Shown here one piece after another: positions 58,153 through 64,000 of a stretch of DNA of 64,000 nt. The stretch lies in the NCBI RefSeq assembly GCF_001884065.1, contig NZ_MACH01000153.1, positions 1 to 64,000 of the forward strand, given 5' to 3'. This DNA comes from Bacillus proteolyticus (GTDB taxonomy: Bacteria > Bacillota > Bacilli > Bacillales > Bacillaceae_G). A program made the translations under genes and the position numbers. Each line of letters starts with the position of its first letter. Position 1 is the stretch's first letter. The notes under the pieces were generated by a model, which made no database searches, was not told the origin of the DNA, and saw nothing but the letters and a program-made list of their open reading frames with translations.

Positions 58153-60093
58153 ATGACAAAAGTGCATCAGCGATTAATTTCTATTTTAGAGGAGTTTTTA
58201 GAAGAGAAATCGATGTTAAATCGAGCTTTTTTAGCGAGCCGTTTACATGTATCCACGAAGACGATTCAAAAGGATATAAAATTATTAAATGATATATTGG
58301 AAGAACATGGAGCGAAAATTGAATCCCAAAGGGGAAATGGGTACGAACTAGAAGTTATACAAGCGAAGAAATTTGAAGAGTTTTGCGTAAATGTATTTCA
58401 AAAACAGACAGAAAAGATTCCCACTTCTTATGAAGAAAGAGTAGCGTACATTTTACAACGCATTTTAACGACAGAGGGATATGTGAAGCTTTCACAGTTA
58501 GCAGAAGAGATTTATGTGAGTAAATCAACTGTAAATTTAATTATGAAAGATGTTACGGATATTTGTAGTCGCTATGAGTTACAAATTGAAAAAAGACCAT
58601 ATTATGGTATGCGTATTGTGGGAGAGGAATTTAATATTCGTTCTTGTTTATCACAATATGGTTTACCACGTTATGACCATACCCCGTTTCATGAGCAATT
58701 TGAGCAGACTGATACATATTTATCGTTACCTCATATTTCTCTCATCCGCTCAGTTATACTAAAGTATATCGAGGGAGGAACGATATATTTATCAGATATA
58801 GAAATTGATAATTTATCAATTCATATTGCAATTGCGTTAAAGAGATGTAGGGATAGTCATTACATTCAAGCACTGCATGTGGAGGAATCTGAACTTATAA
58901 TAAAGAAAGAATATAAAATTGCGAAACAGATTTTAGGGAATTTAGAGGAAGAGCTGGAATTTCAATTTCCAGAAGAAGAAGTTTTATATGTGACGATGCA
59001 TTTATTAAGTACAGCTGTTACAGCGAGAAATCACTATGAAAATGTAGAAGAGTTAGTAGGAAAAGATGTATATGCATTCATGCAACATATTCTTTTCAAG
59101 GTGGCAGAAGAACGGAATCTTACTTTTTATTATGATGAGGAATTATTATTTGGGTTTGGTGTTCATTTAAAAACATTATTAAACCGTTTGAAATATAAAT
59201 TAAATACGAGAAATCCTCTTTTGGCAGAAGTGAAAAAGAATTATCCATATGCCTTTGAAATTGCGGTTCTCGTTGGAGACATAATTGGTGAATATACGGG
59301 TGAGTCGATTCCGGAAAGTGAAATTGGTTATATTGCTATTCACTTCGGTGGAGCGATGAGTCGTTTACAAGAAAAGAATCAAAAGAAAAGATGCTTATTA
59401 GTTTGTGCAACTGGCCAAGGGAGTGCACAGCTATTGAAATATAAAATTCTATCACAGTTCCGAGATAAATTAGAGATTGTAGGGATTACAGGCTATTATC
59501 AATTGAAGGTAGAAGAACTTTACAAAGATAAAATAGATTGTATTATTAGTACGATTCATATACCGAGTGGTTTGCCTGTGCCAGTTATAAAAGTGAATTC
59601 AATATTTGATGATAAAGAGATTAAATCGATTGGTCAGCAGTTATTTACGCATGTGAATACTAGTGTGCAGCAATATATTAAGGAAGATTTGATCTTCTTA
59701 AATCGTAGTACCTCCACAAAAGAAGAGGTTATTCAGTTTTTATGTGAGAAAGCTGCTTTGAAAGGTTATGTACCTGCAAACTTTTATGATTCTGTTATGG
59801 AAAGAGAGAATACATCTCCGACAGCGGTTGGAAATTTAGTTGCGATTCCGCATCCGATGCAGTTATTAAGTGAGAAAACATTTTTGATGTTTTGTACACT
59901 TGATAAAGCGGTGGACTGGGGAGATAAGAAAGTACAAGTTATTATTTTATTTAGTGTAAAGCGTAATAATAATGAAGATTTACAAAAGCTTTATGATTTT
60001 TTATACGACATTATGTCTAGTCAAAATACGATAGAGAAATTAACTCAGGCTGAAGTAATTGCAGAATTCCAAGAGATATTATTATCTTTATAA
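58153..60093 (+). CDS. PRD-domain PTS transcriptional regulator
   Basis: A 646-residue LicR/MtlR-type regulator. Domain order: two N-terminal helix-turn-helix segments (about 5-65, LASRLHVSTKTIQKDI; and about 85-145, EEIYVSKSTVNLIM), two PRD domains (about 195-300 and 305-410), an EIIB-like domain (about 415-505, LLVCATGQGSAQLL with Cys) and an EIIA-like domain (about 510-646, with a His in VAIPHPMQ). Phosphorylation of the PRD and EII-like domains by PTS proteins sets activity. It should activate the PTS operon downstream. AGAGGAAGAG precedes the ATG. Confidence 0.94.
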   Translation: MTKVHQRLISILEEFLEEKSMLNRAFLASRLHVSTKTIQKDIKLLNDILEEHGAKIESQRGNGYELEVIQAKKFEEFCVNVFQKQTEKIPTSYEERVAYILQRILTTEGYVKLSQLAEEIYVSKSTVNLIMKDVTDICSRYELQIEKRPYYGMRIVGEEFNIRSCLSQYGLPRYDHTPFHEQFEQTDTYLSLPHISLIRSVILKYIEGGTIYLSDIEIDNLSIHIAIALKRCRDSHYIQALHVEESELIIKKEYKIAKQILGNLEEELEFQFPEEEVLYVTMHLLSTAVTARNHYENVEELVGKDVYAFMQHILFKVAEERNLTFYYDEELLFGFGVHLKTLLNRLKYKLNTRNPLLAEVKKNYPYAFEIAVLVGDIIGEYTGESIPESEIGYIAIHFGGAMSRLQEKNQKKRCLLVCATGQGSAQLLKYKILSQFRDKLEIVGITGYYQLKVEELYKDKIDCIISTIHIPSGLPVPVIKVNSIFDDKEIKSIGQQLFTHVNTSVQQYIKEDLIFLNRSTSTKEEVIQFLCEKAALKGYVPANFYDSVMERENTSPTAVGNLVAIPHPMQLLSEKTFLMFCTLDKAVDWGDKKVQVIILFSVKRNNNEDLQKLYDFLYDIMSSQNTIEKLTQAEVIAEFQEILLSL

Positions 60094-60103
60094 GAAAAGT
60101 ATA

Positions 60104-60136
60104 TAAAAACTTCCGTTACACAACGGAAGTTTTTTA
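60104..60136 (+). terminator. Terminator of the PTS regulator gene
   Basis: AAAACTTCCGTT and AACGGAAGTTTT around ACAC, followed by TTAT. Confidence 0.88.
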
Positions 60137-60143
60137 TGTTTAA

Positions 60144-60159
60144 TTGTATGCGTTTTCAT
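60144..60159 (-). promoter_or_regulatory. Catabolite response element (cre) of the PTS operon
   Basis: Read on the minus strand, ATGAAAACGCATACAA fits the cre consensus WTGNAARCGNWWWCAW at every position. It lies 46-61 bp before the EIIA gene, so CcpA binding would repress the operon when glucose is present. Confidence 0.8.
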
Positions 60160-60204
60160 AATAAGATAAAAATATAGAAAAAACATAGCTTGGGGGAATT
60201 TTAA

Positions 60205-60525
60205 ATGACTGATATGCAAACTCCATTTGCGTTAATTTTACATGGTGGCAACGCGAGAAGCGCGGCGCTTGAAGCAATTGCTTTTGCAAGACAAGGAGAT
60301 TTTGAGAATGCGAGTGAAAAAATGACACTTGCTAGTGAAGAAATTACAGCGGCCCATCGTATTCAAACAGACTTAATTCAAGAAGAAGCGAGAGGAAATC
60401 ATGCAGAAATCAGTTTACTGTTAGTGCATGCACAAGATCATTTAATGAATGCAATTACAGTGAAGGAACTTGCTGAGGAATTTATTACTCTTCATAAACG
60501 AGTGGAAGAGAAAGTGACAGTGTAA
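60205..60525 (+). CDS. PTS lactose/cellobiose-type EIIA
   Basis: A 106-residue helical EIIA of the Lac family. The phospho-acceptor His lies in LLLVHAQDHLMNA near residue 74-78, with the conserved Asp/His pair of trimeric EIIA-Lac. It takes phosphate from HPr and gives it to EIIB. GGGGG precedes the ATG. It is the first gene of a five-gene operon with EIIB, EIIC, a small membrane protein and a MupG-like hydrolase. Confidence 0.94.
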   Translation: MTDMQTPFALILHGGNARSAALEAIAFARQGDFENASEKMTLASEEITAAHRIQTDLIQEEARGNHAEISLLLVHAQDHLMNAITVKELAEEFITLHKRVEEKVTV

Positions 60526-60526
60526 T

Positions 60527-60832
60527 ATGTACATTTTATTATGTTGCGCGGCAGGTATGTCAACGAGTATGGTTGTAAGAAAAATGCAAGAAGAGGCAAA
60601 GAAACAAGGGAAGGACTATAAAATTAAAGCAGTCGATTCAGAACTTGTGAAACTGGAAATAAAAAATGCTGATGTTGTTTTAATCGGACCACAAGTGAAG
60701 TATTTGTTTCCAGCAGTAGAGTTTCTTGCGAAGTCATACGATATACCGGTTGCAATTATAGAACAACGAGATTATGGCATGTGTGATGGTTTGAAAGTAC
60801 TTAAGCAAGCAGAACAATTAGTTTTAGCGTAA
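60527..60832 (+). CDS. PTS lactose/cellobiose-type EIIB
   Basis: A 101-residue EIIB of the Lac family with the P-loop MYILLCCAAGMSTSM; one of the two adjacent cysteines (residues 6-7) is the phospho-acceptor, by family analogy the one before AAGMST. The ATG is only one base after the EIIA stop, so translation is coupled. It phosphorylates the incoming sugar at EIIC. Confidence 0.95.
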   Translation: MYILLCCAAGMSTSMVVRKMQEEAKKQGKDYKIKAVDSELVKLEIKNADVVLIGPQVKYLFPAVEFLAKSYDIPVAIIEQRDYGMCDGLKVLKQAEQLVLA

Positions 60833-60909
60833 TTATATTTTTTTAAATATAAACATTATAATGTTATAACTTTTTAATTTTGCCACATTGAACATAGGGA
60901 GGGTTATCG

Positions 60910-62220
60910 ATGAATGGTTTTATGAGTTTTATGGAACAGAAGATTATGCCGACAACGCAAAAGATTGCGGGGCAACGACATTTATTAGCAATTCGAAACG
61001 GAGTTATTTCTACGTTACCGTTAACGATTGTCGGATCATTTTTCGTTATCTTTTTAAATTTACCGATTGATGCATATATGGAGTGGATTGCACCGTTTCG
61101 TCATATTTTAGATATTCCATTCCGATTTACAGTAGGTTTAATGGCGTTATACGCAGCGTTTGGGGTAGGGGCTTCACTCGCGAACTTTTATCAGCTCAAT
61201 CAATTAAGTGCAGGATTATTATCTGTACTCGCCTTTTTACTAGCATCAGTTGAACCAATTCAAATAACAAAAGCTGTACCAGGTGTTATTGATGCAGGTA
61301 GATATATTTCAGTAGGAACATTAAGTGCAACTTCTTTATTCGGAGCAATTGTTACAGCATTAATTGCAGTGGAAATTTATCACTTTATGATTAAGCATAA
61401 TATCTCGATTAAATTACCAGATAGTGTACCACCAGCAGTTGCAAACTCGTTTGCAGCATTAATTCCAACTCTAGTAGTTATTCTTTTATTCTGGGGTATT
61501 CGTTACGGTTTGAAATTTGATGTAAATACAACAATCACATACTTAATCGCACCATTAAAATCAGTATTAGTAGGAAATAATTTATTCGGTGGTTTATTAA
61601 CAGTATTCTTAATCGTGTTCTTCTGGTCATTCGGTATACATGGCCCTGCGATTTTAGGACCAATTATTCGTCCGATGTGGGATTCAGCAATTCTGGAAAA
61701 TATGGAAGTGTTCACAGCTACAGGAAATGCACATCAGTTACCAAACTTATTTACAGAGCAATTTATTCAATGGTTCGTATGGATTGGTGGATCAGGCTCA
61801 ACATTAGCTTTAGTAATTATGTTTATGTTCTCTAAATCTAAGTTCTTAAAAGAGTTAGGTAGATTATCATTCGTACCAGGATTATTCAATATTAACGAAC
61901 CAATTATTTTCGGGGCACCAATTGTAATGAACCCGATCTTAATTATTCCATTCGTTATTACACCGTTAGTTACAACGACGGTATCATACTTCGCAGTTGT
62001 TTCAGGTATGATTCCAATGATGATGGCGAAGCTGCCGTTTACGATGTTAGCACCAATTGCAGCTATTATTAGTACGGACTGGACAATTATGGCTGGTGTA
62101 CTTGTACTTGTTAACTTTGTTATCTCATTCGTTATTTACTATCCATTCTTCAAAATGTATGAGAAGCAACAATTAGCAGGAGAGGAGAAAACAGAATGCT
62201 CGGAGCAATTATCATCTTAA
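60910..62220 (+). CDS. PTS lactose/cellobiose-type EIIC
   Basis: A 436-residue membrane permease of the Lac/cellobiose (CelB/ChbC) family with about ten helices. Seen: QRHLLAIRNGVISTLPLTIVG, HGPAILGPIIRPMW, WIGGSGSTLAL and NINEPIIFGAPIVMNP, the sugar-binding and conserved glutamate region. A disaccharide made from amino sugars is the likely substrate, since the operon ends with a MupG-like 6-phospho-glycosidase. A spacer of 77 bp separates it from EIIB. Confidence 0.95.
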   Translation: MNGFMSFMEQKIMPTTQKIAGQRHLLAIRNGVISTLPLTIVGSFFVIFLNLPIDAYMEWIAPFRHILDIPFRFTVGLMALYAAFGVGASLANFYQLNQLSAGLLSVLAFLLASVEPIQITKAVPGVIDAGRYISVGTLSATSLFGAIVTALIAVEIYHFMIKHNISIKLPDSVPPAVANSFAALIPTLVVILLFWGIRYGLKFDVNTTITYLIAPLKSVLVGNNLFGGLLTVFLIVFFWSFGIHGPAILGPIIRPMWDSAILENMEVFTATGNAHQLPNLFTEQFIQWFVWIGGSGSTLALVIMFMFSKSKFLKELGRLSFVPGLFNINEPIIFGAPIVMNPILIIPFVITPLVTTTVSYFAVVSGMIPMMMAKLPFTMLAPIAAIISTDWTIMAGVLVLVNFVISFVIYYPFFKMYEKQQLAGEEKTECSEQLSS

Positions 62221-62474
62221 TTACATTTGTTATCGGACAGTGTATTGCGCATTATTCAAAATGGGTACAAAGTAAATCGCTATTAGTTTTACTACTTGTG
62301 TCGATATTATTTATCGGATGTTCAATGGGAGCTTATGTGGCATTTAGTTTACAATCACCGTACTTTATCATCGTACCAACGATTTTATGTGCGACATGTT
62401 TATCTGCAAAATATAGATTTACAAGTATGGCATTAATACAACGTGTGAAGGAGATGCAAAAGCATGGAGCGTAA
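62196..62474 (+). CDS. Small membrane protein of the PTS operon
   Basis: A 92-residue protein with three hydrophobic segments (about 2-17, 28-46 and 50-68) followed by a short basic tail. It overlaps the end of EIIC by 25 bp and the start of the MupG-like gene by 11 bp, so it is firmly in the operon. GGAGAGGAG lies upstream of the ATG. I do not recognise a family. It may assist the transporter or be a DUF3188-like small membrane protein; this is uncertain. Confidence 0.75.
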   Translation: MLGAIIILITFVIGQCIAHYSKWVQSKSLLVLLLVSILFIGCSMGAYVAFSLQSPYFIIVPTILCATCLSAKYRFTSMALIQRVKEMQKHGA

Positions 62475-63549
62475 ATTAGGAATTTCTCTTTATCCAGAGC
62501 ATTCAACGAAAGAAAAAGATATGGCATATATTTCAGCAGCGGCACGTCACGGTTTTTCAAGAATATTCACTTGTTTATTGTCTGTGAATCGTCCGAAAGA
62601 AGAAATTGTAGCAGAATTTAAAGAAATTATTAATCATGCAAAAGAGTACAATATGGAAGTCATTTTAGATGTAGCACCAGCTGTGTTTGATCAGCTTGGT
62701 ATTAGCTATAGTGATCTATCATTCTTTGCAGAGTTAGGTGCAGATGGTATTCGTTTAGATGTAGGATTTGACGGATTAACAGAAGCGAAAATGACGAACA
62801 ACCCGTACGGTTTAAAAATTGAGCTAAACGTAAGTAATGATATTGCCTATTTAGAAAATATCCTTTCGCATCAAGCAAATAAAGCAGCTTTAATTGGTTG
62901 CCATAATTTTTATCCGCAAAAATTCACTGGTCTTCCGTATGATTATTTCATTCGCTGTAGTGAACGTTTTAAGAAGCATGGTATTCGCAGTGCAGCATTT
63001 ATCACATCACATACTGCTAACATCGGTCCATGGGATATTAATGACGGATTATGTACATTGGAAGAGCATCGTAATCTCCCAATCGAAGTGCAAGCGAAGC
63101 ATTTATGGGCAACGGGGCTAATCGATGATGTCATTATCGGAAATGCTTATGCGAGTGAAGAAGAGTTAGAGAAACTAGGAAACTTAAATCGTTACATGTT
63201 GCAGCTGAAAGTACAATTTGTAGATGAAGCGACTGAAGTAGAGAAGAGAGCGACTCTACAAGAAGTACATGTAAGACGCGGTGATATAACAGAATATATG
63301 GTACGTTCTACAGAAGTACGTAAAAAGTATAAAGACTATGACTTCCCTATGCGCGAAAGTGTGCTACAGGAAAGAGGGCAAGTTGTAATTGGTAACAACT
63401 CATTCGGAAAGTATAAAGGTGAACTACAAATCATCTTGAAAGAAATGCCGATAGATGAACGGAAAAATATTGTCGGTACGATTGCTGAAGAAGAGGTGTT
63501 CTTACTAGATTATGTAGGAGCTTGGACACAGTTTACTTGTGTGGAATAG
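62464..63549 (+). CDS. DUF871 / MupG-like 6-phospho-glycosidase, copy 2
   Basis: A 361-residue paralogue of the protein at 56918, with the same domains and nearly identical landmark blocks: KLGISLYPEHST, RIFTCLLSV, DVAPAVFDQLGISYSDL, GCHNFYPQKFTGLPYD and VRRGDITEYMVRSTE. By eye they share well over half of their residues. It probably hydrolyses the 6-phospho-disaccharide delivered by the PTS. AAGGAGATG precedes ATG 62464. It is the last gene of the operon, with a terminator after it. Confidence 0.93.
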   Translation: MERKLGISLYPEHSTKEKDMAYISAAARHGFSRIFTCLLSVNRPKEEIVAEFKEIINHAKEYNMEVILDVAPAVFDQLGISYSDLSFFAELGADGIRLDVGFDGLTEAKMTNNPYGLKIELNVSNDIAYLENILSHQANKAALIGCHNFYPQKFTGLPYDYFIRCSERFKKHGIRSAAFITSHTANIGPWDINDGLCTLEEHRNLPIEVQAKHLWATGLIDDVIIGNAYASEEELEKLGNLNRYMLQLKVQFVDEATEVEKRATLQEVHVRRGDITEYMVRSTEVRKKYKDYDFPMRESVLQERGQVVIGNNSFGKYKGELQIILKEMPIDERKNIVGTIAEEEVFLLDYVGAWTQFTCVE

Positions 63550-63552
63550 GAA

Positions 63553-63588
63553 AGGGGAGAGGATGCTATGGCATCCTCTTCTTTTTGT
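63553..63588 (+). terminator. Terminator of the PTS operon
   Basis: GAGGATGC and GCATCCTC pair around TATG, followed by TTCTTTTTG. Confidence 0.85.
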
Positions 63589-63654
63589 TGAAATAGTAGT
63601 CTATCGTATATAGAATGCAAAGAGATAGATTTAACTAGGACGGGGGAGAAGGAG

Positions 63655-64000
63655 ATGGAAGAGTATATAGATGATTTATTAAGGCGGATGGGTGATGAGG
63701 AAGCAGGTATTCGACAATGTGCATATGAAGAGGCGAGATGGTTAAATGATTTATCGCTTTTTTCTTGTTTACAAGAGAAAGTAACGAAAGCAAGAAAAGC
63801 ACATATAAAAACAAATCTATATTTTTTAATTACACAACTTGCAATAAATACTAAAGAGATGTATATTGCAGATTATTTGATAGATCGGTTAGAAAGTGAA
63901 GAAAGCAGGGTGGTGTTAGATAGTCTGCTCATAGATTTAAGTAAATTATCTGAAGCAAGCAATGTACATAAAATTATTCCTTACATATATCATAAAAATA
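63655..64000 (+). CDS. Partial helical-repeat protein, cut by window end
   Basis: The first 115 residues of a protein that continues past the window. The start follows GGGGGAGAAGGAG. The sequence is alpha-helical with short repeats of the HEAT type (MGDEEAGIRQCAYEEARWL and SEESRVVLDSLLIDLSKLSE), so a HEAT-repeat protein is likely. No catalytic residue is seen in this part. Its function cannot be judged from the fragment. Confidence 0.7.
   Translation, partial: MEEYIDDLLRRMGDEEAGIRQCAYEEARWLNDLSLFSCLQEKVTKARKAHIKTNLYFLITQLAINTKEMYIADYLIDRLESEESRVVLDSLLIDLSKLSEASNVHKIIPYIYHKN

Overview
The window is AT-rich chromosomal DNA of a Bacillus cereus group bacterium (cereus/anthracis/thuringiensis). 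The evidence is consistent: a GerA/GerC/GerB germinant receptor operon and SpoVR (an endospore former), a thiamin salvage operon behind two tandem TPP riboswitches, a CoA-disulfide reductase-rhodanese fusion with catalytic cysteines at residues 44 and 514, strong AGGAGG-type ribosome binding sites, and several copies of a mobile palindromic repeat flanked by TTTAT/ATAAA that fits the group-specific bcr1 family. There are no rRNA or tRNA genes, CRISPR arrays, insertion sequences or prophages.

Layout. 0.1-3.7 kb: a CBS-domain protein, an unrecognised 383-residue protein, two small membrane proteins and an SH3/M23 cell-wall hydrolase. 3.9-12.1 kb: a single operon, promoter - TPP riboswitch - terminator - TPP riboswitch - terminator - tenA-thiZXY-tenI-thiO-thiS-thiG-thiF-thiD, which combines pyrimidine salvage and uptake with thiazole synthesis. 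12.5-19.8 kb: a potassium locus with two c-di-AMP (ydaO/yuaA) riboswitches. The first leads to a pair of small genes, a degenerate TrkA-N/RCK-like protein and a small winged-helix protein. The second leads to a 34-residue membrane peptide gene, kdpF, kdpA, kdpB, kdpC and a KdpD that lacks its kinase half. 20-21.4 kb: a DinB-like gene and a decayed interval with gene remnants and a bcr1-like repeat. 21.6-28.7 kb: a patatin-like protein, a ribose-type ABC transporter under a SAM-I riboswitch, a purine permease and a short-chain dehydrogenase.

28.9-41 kb: L,D-transpeptidase, DUF1540 protein, the BdbC/thioredoxin disulfide pair, a PCYCGC lipoprotein, the germinant receptor operon, an exported protein with an internal duplication, a nitroreductase, a two-gene unit whose first member looks like a PD-(D/E)XK nuclease, SpoVR and a ceramidase-like protein. 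42.4-48.8 kb: a persulfide/sulfane-sulfur cluster (CoA-disulfide reductase, CstR-type repressor, TusA-rhodanese fusion, rhodanese-metallo-beta-lactamase persulfide dioxygenase, TusA, two rhodaneses of which one is frameshifted, DsrE-like protein, TauE exporter). Copies of the palindrome ATACCCnTAnnGGTAT lie at its promoters. 48.8-56.4 kb: YbjN-like, LCP, two oxidoreductases, Na/phosphate cotransporter and MFS transporter genes. 56.9-63.5 kb: a Lac-family PTS operon with a perfect catabolite-response element, its PRD regulator, and two paralogous DUF871 (MupG-like) hydrolases, one at each end. A truncated gene runs off the right edge.

The strongest candidates for undescribed biology are the c-di-AMP-riboswitch-controlled RCK-like/winged-helix pair beside a kinase-less kdp locus, the SAM-controlled sugar-type ABC transporter, and the PD-(D/E)XK-like gene pair. 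All functional calls come from motif reading without database searches. Start codons were moved where a ribosome binding site clearly favoured a later codon.
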